Assembly: GCF_947498825.1 (NCBI RefSeq)
Contig: NZ_CANMLV010000001.1
Span: 310,001-374,000, forward strand
Source: an uncultured Cedecea sp.
GTDB taxonomy: Bacteria; Pseudomonadota; Gammaproteobacteria; Enterobacterales; Enterobacteriaceae
DNA length: 64,000 nt
Direction: 5' to 3'
Positions 13,490 through 23,042 of this stretch are shown one piece after another. The notes below the pieces were generated by a model, which was not told the DNA's origin, made no database searches, and saw nothing but the letters and a program-made list of their open reading frames with translations. The position numbers and the translations under genes were made by a program. Position 1 is the stretch's first letter. Every line of letters starts with the position of its first letter.

Positions 13490-13936
13490 ATGAGTAACCT
13501 GAGTAATCGCTTAAAAGTACTAATGCGAGCCGATGAAGTTCCCATGTCTGATGCGTGGGGGGAGTTAATTGATGATTTGAAAGCATCAGAGGTTGAGCTA
13601 CTGGCATGCCGGGAGGCGCAGGGGAAGCCGGTTGAACGTGTCAACTCAGAACAAATGCAGCGGGTTTGCATAGAGGCTACTCGACACTTAGATAAATACA
13701 CCGCAATGGCTAAAGAAGTTAACAAGTTGCTTGGACGAGCACCCGCCCCGCCGCTGCCTGCTGTGCCTGATGAACTGGAAGATGGGTGCGGATATAAGGA
13801 TCAATACATCGACGGATGGAACGCTTGCCGCTCCGCAATGTTAGCCACAGCACCAAAGCCAGAGGTGGGCGATAACACTCATGCAGATGGCCAAATTCAG
13901 TGTGCCACTACAGATTTTGTGCGAGGTAGATTATGA
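13490..13936 (+). CDS. Ea22-like modular prophage protein, 148 aa
   Basis: Contains helical blocks (WGELIDDLKASEVELLACRE) and the segment DGCGYKDQYIDGWNACRSAM, a repeated module of Ead/Ea22-like phage proteins. The linker has the usual Pro/Ala stretch (APAPPLPAVPDE). ATGA overlap with the xis-like gene couples the two. Confidence 0.6.
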   Translation: MSNLSNRLKVLMRADEVPMSDAWGELIDDLKASEVELLACREAQGKPVERVNSEQMQRVCIEATRHLDKYTAMAKEVNKLLGRAPAPPLPAVPDELEDGCGYKDQYIDGWNACRSAMLATAPKPEVGDNTHADGQIQCATTDFVRGRL

Positions 13937-14124
13937 ATGACATTGAAATGATTGATGAAAAAGAAGTGATGGGGATGATTAAGGTTGCCTCTAGAATGAC
14001 AATCTGGAAGTACACTAAAAAGCACGCTTTCCCAATGCCAGTAAGAACCCACCCCAAACAGTACCTTAAGCCTGAGGTGGTTGCATGGATTTTAAACGGC
14101 GGCATCAACCAGAAATCTTCCTGA
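13933..14124 (+). CDS. xis: Excisionase (AlpA/HTH-type)
   Basis: The 63-aa protein has a winged-HTH of the excisionase/AlpA kind (VASRMTIWKYTKKHAFPMPV, then LKPEVVAWI). It is the last gene of the PL operon, next to the integrase gene and convergent with it; the two 3' ends overlap by 20 bases. It would direct Int to excise the prophage. The HTH identity is firm; the excisionase role follows from position. Confidence 0.75.
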   Translation: MNDIEMIDEKEVMGMIKVASRMTIWKYTKKHAFPMPVRTHPKQYLKPEVVAWILNGGINQKSS

Positions 14125-15286
14125 TGTGCCAGAATATTTTTTCAGCATATAACTCATATGCGGCTTTCTGCTCTGAAAGCCAGTCATGCTTATTGTAAAC
14201 CGACAGTACGCCGCCAAGTTCATGCCCCAGCATTTTCTCTATGACATGTGGGGCAACACCTTCCTCTGACAATCTGGTAGCGAGAGTTCGTCTAAAATCG
14301 TGAGCTGTGAACTCGCCGATACCAAGCGATTCTTGTATGCGCCCAAGGAAACGGTTGGCCCCTGCTATCCCAAGGGGCTTATTTAACTGTGGGCCAGGAA
14401 ACAATACATTCCCGTATGTCATTTCAGCCTTTTTCAATAATTCATCAGCATGGCCGAATATCGGACGTCTAATAATTTTATTCGTTTTGCTTTTTTCCGC
14501 AGGGACCATCCAAACCCCCTCTTCACGGTCAAACTCAGATCTAACAGCCAGCCTCATTTCACTATTTCTGGCGGCATACAGCATCAATAGTTGATGGAGA
14601 AGTCGGTTGGATGTAGAACCCCTGCTACGATCTATAGCCAACCAAATTTTAGCCAACTGATTATAGCTAAGGGTGGTTTCACCCACAGCAGGCTTCTGGC
14701 CAATATCTTTTGGCTGTAAAAGCATAAATTCCGTTGCGCCAATATATTGCCTACGGTTGCACCAGCCTATTGCTGAACGTAGTTGAATGAGAAGCTGTCG
14801 GGCTCTTCGTGGGTTTATCTTCTCTTCTTCGCTGAACAACTCAACCCACAGCCTGACAGGAATCTCTTCTATTGGCATCCCTGGAAAGACGTTCGTCATA
14901 TGTTTTATGACTGTCGATTTATAAAGAGCCTGTGTTTTTGTTCTCAGTGCCGTATCAACATAGTTTTCCTGCCAATATTCTAAGCAATCTTTTACTGTGG
15001 GTTTCTTCTCTGCGCTTTTCCGCTCCGCCAACAAGCGAGGATCCAGACCTCTATCAACGGACTCTCTGAGGTCAGCTACTATGTTTCTCGCTTCACGAAG
15101 GGTTAAAGCTGGATAGCGGCCAATGCCAAGACGATGCTGTTTCCCATCCCAGCGGAATCGGAACTGGAAGCTAACGACGCCCTTCGGGGTTATCCGTACC
15201 CCTAGCCCGTCAGAATCAGTTATTTCAGTCGGGCCTGAATATGGTTTACCATAGAGAGCGCGAAGTTTTGTATCACTGATAGCCAT
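14105..15286 (-). CDS. int: Prophage tyrosine integrase
   Basis: The 393-aa product has an N-terminal DUF4102-type arm-binding region (TDSDGLGVRITPKGVVSFQF, then LGIGRYPALTLREARNI), a core-binding domain and a catalytic domain. The catalytic residues are an Arg in YAARNSEMRL (about 240), HDFRR (His329/Arg332), HELGG (His355) and the nucleophile Tyr364 in VYNKH. All are present. It joins phage attP to the host site, here at the 5' side of sbcB. Expression is probably from a promoter in the 15287-15460 interval. Confidence 0.93.
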   Translation of the reverse strand: MAISDTKLRALYGKPYSGPTEITDSDGLGVRITPKGVVSFQFRFRWDGKQHRLGIGRYPALTLREARNIVADLRESVDRGLDPRLLAERKSAEKKPTVKDCLEYWQENYVDTALRTKTQALYKSTVIKHMTNVFPGMPIEEIPVRLWVELFSEEEKINPRRARQLLIQLRSAIGWCNRRQYIGATEFMLLQPKDIGQKPAVGETTLSYNQLAKIWLAIDRSRGSTSNRLLHQLLMLYAARNSEMRLAVRSEFDREEGVWMVPAEKSKTNKIIRRPIFGHADELLKKAEMTYGNVLFPGPQLNKPLGIAGANRFLGRIQESLGIGEFTAHDFRRTLATRLSEEGVAPHVIEKMLGHELGGVLSVYNKHDWLSEQKAAYELYAEKIFWHIRKISG

Positions 15287-15460
15287 ATTAGTTTTTTGTA
15301 CTCACTTAACTTCAGATTATGTACTCATTGTGTACTCAATATCGCATGTACGAACATAAACAACAATATTCACATTTGTACAAACCACAACAAACGACAA
15401 CAGAAAACCAAGTTAAATGATTAATTATCATATACATAAACAATCAGGCGTGTACATCAG
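15287..15460. other. Prophage-sbcB junction, candidate attachment site region
   Basis: This non-coding stretch between int and sbcB must contain the prophage end. GTACTCA occurs three times (15298-15304, 15321-15327, 15332-15338), as expected for arm-type integrase sites. The core cannot be identified without the other prophage end. A 15-codon ORF (15417-15464) ends overlapping the sbcB GTG start. Confidence 0.5.
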
Positions 15461-16894
15461 GTGACAGTGAAAAACGAACAGCAACAACCCACCTTCCTCT
15501 TCCATGATTACGAGACTTTCGGCAAGAGCCCCTCTTTGGATCGCCCGGCACAATTTGCCGCGCTGCGCACTGACAGTGAGTTCAATGTTATGGGTTCCCC
15601 TGAGGTATTTTTTTGCCAGCCGGCAGATGACTATTTGCCTCAGCCCGAAGCGGTGATGATAACCGGAATAACGCCCCAGCAAGCGCTGGCACAGGGGGAA
15701 AATGAAGCCGCGTTTGCCAAACGTATTCATGGACTGTTCAGTACGCCGAATACTTGTATCGTCGGCTATAACAATGTCCGTTTTGATGATGAGGTAACGC
15801 GCAATATTTTCTATCGTAACTTCTACGATCCCTACGCCTGGAGCTGGCAGAATAGAAATTCGCGCTGGGATTTACTGGATGTTATGCGCGCCTGTTACGC
15901 TTTGCGCCCGGAAGGTATTGTCTGGCCAGAAAATGACGAGGGTTTTCCGAGTTTCCGGCTGGAACATCTCACAAAAGCCAACGGTATAGAGCACAGCAAC
16001 GCCCATGATGCGATGGCGGATGTCTATGCCACTATCGCGATGGCGCAATTAGTGAAACGCCATCAGCCGCGGCTGTTTGATTATCTCTACAGCCATCGCA
16101 GTAAGCAAAAACTGCAAACACTGATTGATATTCCACAGATGAAACCGTTGGTGCATGTTTCCGGCATGTTTGGTGCAAGCCGCGGAAATACCAGCTGGAT
16201 AGCACCTCTGGCCTGGCATCCTGATAACCGTAACGCGGTGATAATGGTGGATCTTGCCGGGGATCTTTCCAGTTTACTGGAGCTGGATACTCATCTGTTG
16301 CGCGAGCGTTTATATACGCCCAAAGCGCTGTTAGGCGATGCCCCAGCGGTACCCATAAAGCTGGTACATCTCAATAAATGCCCGGTTCTGGCTGTCGCTA
16401 ACACCTTACGGCCAGAAGATGCCGAACGTCTGGGTATTGATCGTCAGCATTGTCTGACTAATTTAAAAATTCTGCGTGAACATCCGCAAATCCGTGAGAA
16501 AGTGGTCGCTGTGTTTGCCGACGCCGAGCCTTTTACCCCTTCTGAAGATGTTGACGCCCAGCTGTATAACGGTTTCTTTAGCGATGCAGACAGAAGCGCC
16601 ATGAATATTGTGCAGCAGACCCCACCTGACAGGTTAGCCACTCTGGATCTGACCTTTGTCGACGGGCGAATTGAACCACTGCTGTTTAATTACCGGGCAC
16701 GTAACTGGCCTGAAACCCTGGATGAAACAGAACAGCAACGCTGGCTACAACATCGCCAGGAACGACTCAGCCATGAGGTCGTGCAAGCCTATGTGCTGGA
16801 ACTGGAAGCCCTGTATAACCAGTATGAAGGAGATGGCGAAAAGCTGAAACTGCTGAAAGCGCTGTTTGATTATGCCCGTAATCTGGTGGAATAA
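15461..16894 (+). CDS. sbcB: Exodeoxyribonuclease I
   Basis: The 477-aa product matches E. coli exonuclease I along its length. It has the DEDDh exonuclease motifs FLFHDYETFG (N-terminus), GYNNVRFDDEV and HSNAHDAMADVYA, then the SH3-like and C-terminal domains. It degrades single-stranded DNA 3' to 5' in repair and recombination. The start is a GTG with no strong ribosome site; the first codons (MTVKNEQQQ) may have been replaced by prophage sequence at the junction just upstream. A new promoter or coupling to the short upstream ORF may drive it. Confidence 0.93.
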   Translation: MTVKNEQQQPTFLFHDYETFGKSPSLDRPAQFAALRTDSEFNVMGSPEVFFCQPADDYLPQPEAVMITGITPQQALAQGENEAAFAKRIHGLFSTPNTCIVGYNNVRFDDEVTRNIFYRNFYDPYAWSWQNRNSRWDLLDVMRACYALRPEGIVWPENDEGFPSFRLEHLTKANGIEHSNAHDAMADVYATIAMAQLVKRHQPRLFDYLYSHRSKQKLQTLIDIPQMKPLVHVSGMFGASRGNTSWIAPLAWHPDNRNAVIMVDLAGDLSSLLELDTHLLRERLYTPKALLGDAPAVPIKLVHLNKCPVLAVANTLRPEDAERLGIDRQHCLTNLKILREHPQIREKVVAVFADAEPFTPSEDVDAQLYNGFFSDADRSAMNIVQQTPPDRLATLDLTFVDGRIEPLLFNYRARNWPETLDETEQQRWLQHRQERLSHEVVQAYVLELEALYNQYEGDGEKLKLLKALFDYARNLVE

Positions 16895-16919
16895 GCGAAA
16901 CAGGTCTGGTTATCGAGTA

Positions 16920-16959
16920 ACAGCTATCAGACCTTCATCGCTGAAAAACTGATAGCTGT
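16920..16959. terminator. Inverted repeat between convergent sbcB and exuR
   Basis: ACAGCTATCAG (16920-16930) and CTGATAGCTGT (16949-16959) are perfect 11-base arms with an 18-base loop. It lies between two convergent genes and may end both transcripts. Confidence 0.5.
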
Positions 16960-16968
16960 ACTGTTGAT

Positions 16969-17724
16969 TTAGATACTGACGACGGGATTATCGGTAAACA
17001 TATAGCGATCTATTGTAAATTCAAAGTCGTCGCTGGTGGCATTAAAGAGCATTTTTTTAGTATTCTCCAGATGTTCCCACATGGCAACTTTCGCTCCTTT
17101 AGCATCTTTACGAGCAAGAGCTTGAAGAATTTTTTCATGCTCCTCACACCAACTTTCGATGGATCTGGCGTCGATATGTTCGTGCAGTTTTCGCCAGTAA
17201 GGATTAAGTTTACGCTGGCTCCACATCTGTTCAACAATGATAACCATCGCACTATTATGGGTGGTTGCCGCCACTTGAGTATGAAATTTAAGATCCCATT
17301 CTGAATCACGAAAACGGTCTTCTTTGATGGCCATTTTCTGGATATCCATCAGCTTGAGAATATCTTCTTTAGTTGCCTGGGTAGCAGCAAACTCAGCCAC
17401 ATTGCTTTCAATCAACTGACGTGCCTGAAGCAACTCAAAAGGACCACAGTTGGCAAACTCAAGATTACCTGGGGCTAAGATAACGTTATTTTGGCGATTT
17501 GAGATAACGTGAATACCTGATCCTTTGCGTACATCGACGTAACCTTCAACTTCGAGCATGATAATGGCCTCGCGCACCACAGTGCGGCTCACATTCATCT
17601 CTTCAGCGATGAGGCGTTCAGCTGGAATTTTGTCACCGACAGGATAAACGCCGCCTTCAAGCCGTTCTTTAAGTCTGGCTGCAACCTGTTGGTACAAACG
17701 CTGTTCACTGTTCAACTCAATCAC
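16969..17724 (-). CDS. exuR: GntR/FadR-family hexuronate regulator, ExuR-like
   Basis: The 251-aa protein has an N-terminal winged HTH (residues 5-75, [20 protein letters not shown]) and a C-terminal FCD ligand domain (about 85-235) with [18 protein letters not shown] and SEWDLKFH. It is close to E. coli ExuR throughout, including [18 protein letters not shown] at the end. ExuR represses hexuronate genes until galacturonate or glucuronate is present. It sits downstream of uxaCBA, separated by a repeat-bearing spacer, so it may have its own promoter. UxuR is a related alternative, but similarity to ExuR looks greater. Confidence 0.87.
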   Translation of the reverse strand: MIELNSEQRLYQQVAARLKERLEGGVYPVGDKIPAERLIAEEMNVSRTVVREAIIMLEVEGYVDVRKGSGIHVISNRQNNVILAPGNLEFANCGPFELLQARQLIESNVAEFAATQATKEDILKLMDIQKMAIKEDRFRDSEWDLKFHTQVAATTHNSAMVIIVEQMWSQRKLNPYWRKLHEHIDARSIESWCEEHEKILQALARKDAKGAKVAMWEHLENTKKMLFNATSDDFEFTIDRYMFTDNPVVSI

Positions 17725-18031
17725 TTGGCACCTTTAATCAGAAATAAACTCCTTGATTTATATTACACCAATTTTTGAGATCTGTAATATGACTTCCACA
17801 AAACGGCCGTGCCATTGACCTGTGTTTATACCCCAAATAATTCGAATGGCTTGTAGGCTCCCAGTTCAGCCCGTCGATGAGTATAAATAAAGTATGCGAT
17901 TCGGCGGGCTGGACGCAGACAACGCCCAAGCGACTTGAAGTATGACGGGTATATCGTTTTAATAAGAAGGCAATCAGGCCTAATCCTTGGCCTGTCTAAC
18001 AAAGACTTTGATTATCAATAATCATGACTCA
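17725..18031. other. exuR-uxaA spacer with intergenic repeat
   Basis: No ORF is supported. The spacer holds one copy of the repeat described at 17827-17953 and probably the exuR promoter near 17740-17800. Confidence 0.6.
17827..17953. repeat. Intergenic MITE-like repeat, copy 1
   Basis: About 127 bases bounded by TATACCC and GGGTATA. One end reads CCCAAATAATTCGAATGGCT and the other CTTGAAGTATGACGGGTATA. The same ends, reversed, occur at 60143-60271 and 60453-60579. It has no coding capacity and imperfect inverted termini. Confidence 0.7.
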
Positions 18032-19522
18032 CTACAGCGTAACGCCTGATTTAAATATGGCAAGCTCTCTAAAGTCATTGATTTCATTTTTTACCCGTTT
18101 ACCGTTTACAGCGTCAACAATCACTTGCGTGAAATCATCCAGCAACTGTGACATGTCTTTACCCGTGAGCAATGCCCCGGCGTTAAAATCTATCCAGTGA
18201 CCTTTCTTCTCAGCCAGCTCATTGTTTGTTGCGATTTTAACCGTAGGGACGAATCCGCCGTATGGAGTACCGCGACCGGTGGTAAACAAAACCATATGAC
18301 AGCCTGCTGCACCTAACGCACTGGTTGCTATTGCATCGTTACCCGGTGCACTGAGTAAATTAAAGCCAGGAGTCTTCAGGCGCTCACCATATTTCAGTAC
18401 ATCAACCACCTGGCTTGTTCCCGCTTTTTGAGTACAACCAAGAGATTTCTCTTCAAGCGTTGAGATCCCACCCGCTTTATTGCCTGGAGATGGATTTTCA
18501 TAGATAGGCTGATCGTAGGACATAAAATAGCGTTTAAAGTCATTAACCATATCGACTGTTTTATGATAGGTCTCTTCATTCTGGCACTGGTTCATCAGGA
18601 TCTGCTCTGCGCCAAACATCTCAGGGACCTCCGTTAATACGGTAGTTCCACCATGGGCGACTAAGAAATCAGAGAAGCGCCCAAGAAGAGGATTCGCCGT
18701 GATACCTGACAGGCCATCGGAGCCCCCGCATTCAAGACCAAATTTCACTTCGCTGAGATAACCAGGTACACGCTGGTCGTGACGAATAGTTTGATATATT
18801 TCTTCCAGCAGTTGGCTACCCTCGGCGATTTCATCGTCAGCCTGCTGGCAGACCATAAAACGGACTCGTTCTTGATCATAATTACCCAGGGTTTTCTTAA
18901 ACTCGGTAATCTGATTATTCTCGCAACCTAAGCCAACCACTAATACGCCACCTGCATTCGGATGGTGTACCAAATTTTGTAGGATAGTGCGTGTAGTCAG
19001 ATGATCGTCACCCAACTGAGAACAGCCATAGGTATGGTTATAGAGAAATACGCCATCAATATCATCCAGGTTATCATGGCGTGCTTCAAATTTTTGGATC
19101 ATTTTACGGGCAAGAGCATTTACGCAACCCACTGTCGGTACAATCCATATTTCGTTGCGAATCGCAATATCGCCATTACTCCGACGGAAAATATTAACCT
19201 GCGGATTATCTGGCTGAGAAGCGAGAGACGCATGAGTTGGCTGATACTCATACTCATTGATATCACTTAAATTGGTTTTAAGATTCTGAGTATGAATATG
19301 TGTTCCACAGGGGATATCCTGGAGAGCATGACCAATCGGCATACCGTACTTAATGATATTTTCACCCGCTTTAATATCGCGTAAGGCAAATTTATGCCCA
19401 CGGGCAATATCATCATTCAGTTGAATGGCCTGTTCATCGATGATAACCCGATGCCCTTTTTGTTGCTCAACAAGTGCTACAGCAATATTATCTGCAGGAT
19501 GAATTTTTATAATTTCTTTCAT
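18032..19522 (-). CDS. uxaA: Altronate dehydratase
   Basis: The 496-aa product (E. coli UxaA is 495) has an N-terminal SAF domain (residues about 1-100) and the UxaA catalytic part with HTYGCSQLGDD, GLGCENNQ and FGLECGGSDGLSGITANP. It converts D-altronate to 2-keto-3-deoxygluconate in galacturonate breakdown. It is the last uxa gene on this strand, 255 bases after uxaB, a gap with strong inverted repeats. The ribosome site is weak. No damage is seen. Confidence 0.95.
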   Translation of the reverse strand: MKEIIKIHPADNIAVALVEQQKGHRVIIDEQAIQLNDDIARGHKFALRDIKAGENIIKYGMPIGHALQDIPCGTHIHTQNLKTNLSDINEYEYQPTHASLASQPDNPQVNIFRRSNGDIAIRNEIWIVPTVGCVNALARKMIQKFEARHDNLDDIDGVFLYNHTYGCSQLGDDHLTTRTILQNLVHHPNAGGVLVVGLGCENNQITEFKKTLGNYDQERVRFMVCQQADDEIAEGSQLLEEIYQTIRHDQRVPGYLSEVKFGLECGGSDGLSGITANPLLGRFSDFLVAHGGTTVLTEVPEMFGAEQILMNQCQNEETYHKTVDMVNDFKRYFMSYDQPIYENPSPGNKAGGISTLEEKSLGCTQKAGTSQVVDVLKYGERLKTPGFNLLSAPGNDAIATSALGAAGCHMVLFTTGRGTPYGGFVPTVKIATNNELAEKKGHWIDFNAGALLTGKDMSQLLDDFTQVIVDAVNGKRVKNEINDFRELAIFKSGVTL

Positions 19523-19777
19523 AATATTTTTTTCATTTTAATGAGTTACATTCCATATGGACTGGGCAGCTCACCGACCATTTGCCCGTTCACCGAGTCA
19601 GTATTTTGCGCAATACTGCACGTAGTAAGATTTTTTCCGTGAAACCTGCGACAGTTACGCAAAATACTTTGCTTCAAATCATATTGGTCACACCTGTCAG
19701 TTCATCTCATTCCGGAACGGAATGCTGTTCATCGATCAACCGACTTGATGTTGCCAGTAATGCGCTACCTGTTTCGG
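19523..19777. other. uxaB-uxaA spacer with nested inverted repeats
   Basis: AGTATTTTGCG (19600-19610) can pair with CGCAAAATACT (19658-19668). The first arm also lies within a local hairpin, CAGTATT-TTGCGC-AATACTG (19599-19618), so the two pairings compete. Nearer uxaB is CATTCCG-GAA-CGGAATG (19708-19724). Such alternatives could attenuate uxaA or process the message; none has a clear U-run. Confidence 0.5.
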
Positions 19778-21232
19778 CTAAAAGGCATTTTTTAACGCCT
19801 GACGCATACCGCCATATAAAATGTCAGAAACATAACGCTCTGTTAGTTCAGCAAAACCAGGAATGCTCAACAGAGAATATTGCCAATGTTCACGGTCATC
19901 GAGAACCTGTCTGACCAATTCTTGCAAACTGATTTTTTGCTGCTCATATCCGTGCCAGAGGTCGTTGAAACGGCTTAACCAGATGGCATCATCGCTTAAA
20001 GGAATTGTTTCATCACCGCGAGTTCCACGATAGAAAACGATCAGTGCAGCCAGAGAGAAAATAAGATAGTGAGGCAATTTCCCCTGTTCTTCATGCCAGC
20101 GGATGACTTGAGGTAATATCCGCGTGCGGTATTTCGTCATGCTGTTTAGTGAAATAGACAGTAGCTGGTGCTGAATATAGGGGTTTTTAAAACGCTGTAG
20201 TACAGATTGCGCAAAGGAGTCAAGTTCAGCCTGTGGCAAAGAAAGCACCGGAACAATATCCTGATAAATCGTCTGCTCAACAAACTCAAAAACTTGCTCA
20301 TCTTCCATTGCCGCACCCACTGTATCGATACCTGACAGATAGGCAACAGGTACTAATGCGGTATGTGCACCATTAAGTATGGCAACTTTTCGCTCTTTAT
20401 AAGGCTTGATATCGTCAGTAATCAGAACATTCAAGTCCAGCTTATCAAGGTGCAATGCTGTTTTAAGCGACTCAGGCCCTTGAATAACGAACAGATAAAA
20501 ATATTCTGCTGTATCCAGGAATTGATCATGATATCCGAGAGATTGCTCAAATTTCTTTGCCTGCTCACGCGGATAACCAGTCACAATTCTGTCTACAAGA
20601 GTGGAGCAGAACGGGTTGCTGTGTTCCAGCCAATATAAGAATTCTACTGGCAGCTGCCACTCTTTTGCATAACGCTGGACAAGAGACTGTAAAGCCTGAC
20701 CATTATAGTCAATCAGTTCACAAGGGATAATAGTCACGCCGCGCTTGCTGTCCCCCTGAAAGTATTGGTAGCGCTCGTACAGCCAAACGGTGAGTTTGGC
20801 GGGGAAACTCACCGGGGGAGCATCGCTTAACTTATCACCTGAATGATAGCTGATACCTGCCTCGGTAGTGTTTGAGAAAATAAATTGAATATTTTCATCA
20901 CGCGACAAGGAAATATAATCATCAAAGTTCTGATAGATATTTATTTCTTCATTGATTGAGCGAATCATTCTGATATCAGAGACGGCCTCCCCCGTAGGGG
21001 TTAACCCTCTGACAACCGTCGTGTAAAGCCCATCCTGGGTATTCATCGACGGTGGAAAGTCAGAATTTAGTGGACGAATAACAGCGATACCTGCATCTAA
21101 GCCGGTTTTTTCATTTAAGAGATCAATCTGCCAGTCAACAAAAGCGCGTAAAAAATTGCCCTCGCCAAATTGCATGATGCGAGTGGTATATTGCGGCCCA
21201 GGAAAATTAGTACGATTTAAAGTTATAGTCAT
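19778..21232 (-). CDS. uxaB: Altronate oxidoreductase (tagaturonate reductase)
   Basis: The 484-aa product matches E. coli UxaB, with the NAD-binding start [20 protein letters not shown], the central [12 protein letters not shown] and [11 protein letters not shown], and the polyol-dehydrogenase motif [18 protein letters not shown]. It reduces D-tagaturonate to D-altronate with NADH. It lies 34 bases after uxaC, so the two are almost certainly one transcript. In E. coli uxaB is a separate locus, so a uxaC-uxaB-uxaA order is a local arrangement. Confidence 0.95.
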   Translation of the reverse strand: MTITLNRTNFPGPQYTTRIMQFGEGNFLRAFVDWQIDLLNEKTGLDAGIAVIRPLNSDFPPSMNTQDGLYTTVVRGLTPTGEAVSDIRMIRSINEEINIYQNFDDYISLSRDENIQFIFSNTTEAGISYHSGDKLSDAPPVSFPAKLTVWLYERYQYFQGDSKRGVTIIPCELIDYNGQALQSLVQRYAKEWQLPVEFLYWLEHSNPFCSTLVDRIVTGYPREQAKKFEQSLGYHDQFLDTAEYFYLFVIQGPESLKTALHLDKLDLNVLITDDIKPYKERKVAILNGAHTALVPVAYLSGIDTVGAAMEDEQVFEFVEQTIYQDIVPVLSLPQAELDSFAQSVLQRFKNPYIQHQLLSISLNSMTKYRTRILPQVIRWHEEQGKLPHYLIFSLAALIVFYRGTRGDETIPLSDDAIWLSRFNDLWHGYEQQKISLQELVRQVLDDREHWQYSLLSIPGFAELTERYVSDILYGGMRQALKNAF

Positions 21233-21266
21233 TATATCTACTCGTTATTAGCAATATGCGAGGCCA

Positions 21267-22682
21267 CTATTTTTCGATAGTCAGTCCGAAGTACGACTTC
21301 GCATTGTCATAGCAAATATTTTTCACCATGCTACCTAACAGATTGATATCCGCAGGTGCTTCACCATCCGCTACCCAGCGACCTATCATCTGACAGAGGA
21401 TACGGCGGAAATATTCATGGCGGGTATAGGATAAAAAGCTACGGCTATCGGTTAACATGCCAACAAAGTGGCTGAGCAGACCCAACTGGCTCAACTGAGT
21501 TAACTGGCGCTGCATACCGTCTTTTTGATCGTTGAACCACCAGCCTGAACCAAACTGCATTTTTCCGCGTATTCCCGCCGCTTGAAAATTACCGACCATA
21601 GTGCCTATCACCTCATTGTCTCTGGGGTTCAGGCAATAAAGGATTGTTTTAGGCAATTGATTGGTTTTCGCTTGTTCATTAAGCAGTCGAGCCAGAGGCG
21701 CAGCGACAGGGCCATCGTTGATAGAGTCGAAACCTGTATCGGGGCCAAGTTGATTCAACATATATTCATTAGTATTACGCAAGGCACCGATATGATACTG
21801 CTGTACCCAATTACGACGGGTATATTCCTCGGCTAAGAAGAGAAGGACAGCCGTTTTAAAACAGGCGATCTCATGATTGTCAACCAGCGCAGATTGTCGG
21901 CCTTTGAGTAGCAGTTGATTCAGTGTAGCTTCATCGGTAAGACCAAAAGGCACTTCATCCAGGGCGTGGTCGGCGATGGTACAGCCATGCCCGGCAAAAT
22001 GATCAAGCCGTTTGACAAGCGCCTGACGAAGGGCCGCAAAACTATTTATCTCAACGTCAGAAACCGCTTCAAGTTGAGAGATATAAGCCCCAAAAGTACT
22101 TAAATGAATATTAAATACTTTATCAGGACGCCAGCTTGGGAGAACCTGAACCTGCAAAGAGCTATCTAAAGCAATACGTTTATGATGAGAAAGATCATCA
22201 ATAGGATCGTCTGTCGTTCCTACCATATGAACATTCATCTGGCGCAGTATTCCGCGAGCCGAGAATTCAGGCTGTTGCAACAGCGCATTACCACGTTGCC
22301 AGACAGAGTCAGCTGTTTCAGGCGATAAGAGCACATCTTTAATGCCAAAAGGTCTTCTTAACTCCAGATGTGTCCAGTGATAGAGCGGGTTACCGATAGT
22401 GAAAGGAACCGTTTCTGCCCACGCCTGGAACTTAGCAAAGTCTTCAGCATTACCCGTACAAAAGCGCTCATCCACCCCATGGGTACGCATCGCACGCCAT
22501 TTGTAATGGTCACCTTTCAGCCAAATGTCATAGAGGTTTTTGAACTGATAATCATCGGCAATTTGTTGAGGAGGTAAATGGCTATGGTAATCAATAATCG
22601 GTTGATCGGCTGCATAATCATGATAAAGCTTACGTGCAAACTCTGTGTCTAGCAAAAAATCTTCGGTGAGAAAATGTGCCAT
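21267..22682 (-). CDS. uxaC: Uronate isomerase
   Basis: The 471-aa product (E. coli 470) has the metal-site motif YHSHLPP near the N-terminus ([20 protein letters not shown] precedes it), [36 protein letters not shown] and [13 protein letters not shown]. It isomerises galacturonate to tagaturonate and glucuronate to fructuronate. ATG 22682 was chosen by match to E. coli; CGGAG lies upstream. It is the first gene of the uxa operon, divergent from the TRAP transporter, and shares its control region. Confidence 0.95.
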   Translation of the reverse strand: MAHFLTEDFLLDTEFARKLYHDYAADQPIIDYHSHLPPQQIADDYQFKNLYDIWLKGDHYKWRAMRTHGVDERFCTGNAEDFAKFQAWAETVPFTIGNPLYHWTHLELRRPFGIKDVLLSPETADSVWQRGNALLQQPEFSARGILRQMNVHMVGTTDDPIDDLSHHKRIALDSSLQVQVLPSWRPDKVFNIHLSTFGAYISQLEAVSDVEINSFAALRQALVKRLDHFAGHGCTIADHALDEVPFGLTDEATLNQLLLKGRQSALVDNHEIACFKTAVLLFLAEEYTRRNWVQQYHIGALRNTNEYMLNQLGPDTGFDSINDGPVAAPLARLLNEQAKTNQLPKTILYCLNPRDNEVIGTMVGNFQAAGIRGKMQFGSGWWFNDQKDGMQRQLTQLSQLGLLSHFVGMLTDSRSFLSYTRHEYFRRILCQMIGRWVADGEAPADINLLGSMVKNICYDNAKSYFGLTIEK

Positions 22683-23042
22683 GGTGCGCTCCGGATCGAC
22701 GTGAAAGCTATCTTCTATCAGAACAAAACCTATCATACAACTTCAATCATTCGGTTTACCACTATTTTAGCGATTCAGATCACGCTCTCGATAAAAATAC
22801 ATTGTATTACTATGGTTATTCAGTAAAAAAGCAATTCTTAACCGCGATTCTTCAGGCAACCCGGCGGTTTTTAGTGAGATGCAGGATAGACAGCCCTGTA
22901 AACCTCAGCGAATAAAAGTTGCACTTTTTTGTATGATATCTTTCGCAAGAGGTATGACATTGAGTGTGAGATATATTCTGAAATTCTACGTGAAGAACAC
23001 TGACTGAACTGATACTACATAATATCTTATGGGAAATAATCG
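22683..23042. promoter_or_regulatory. Divergent control region, uxaC versus TRAP transporter
   Basis: This 360-base AT-rich interval must hold promoters for both operons. A GGTTTACC element at 22753-22760, inside ATTCGGTTTACCACT, has a loose likeness to the ExuR/UxuR GGTATACC core. ATCACG (22777-22782) could be one half of a CRP site. Neither is a strong match. No ORF is supported. Confidence 0.45.
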
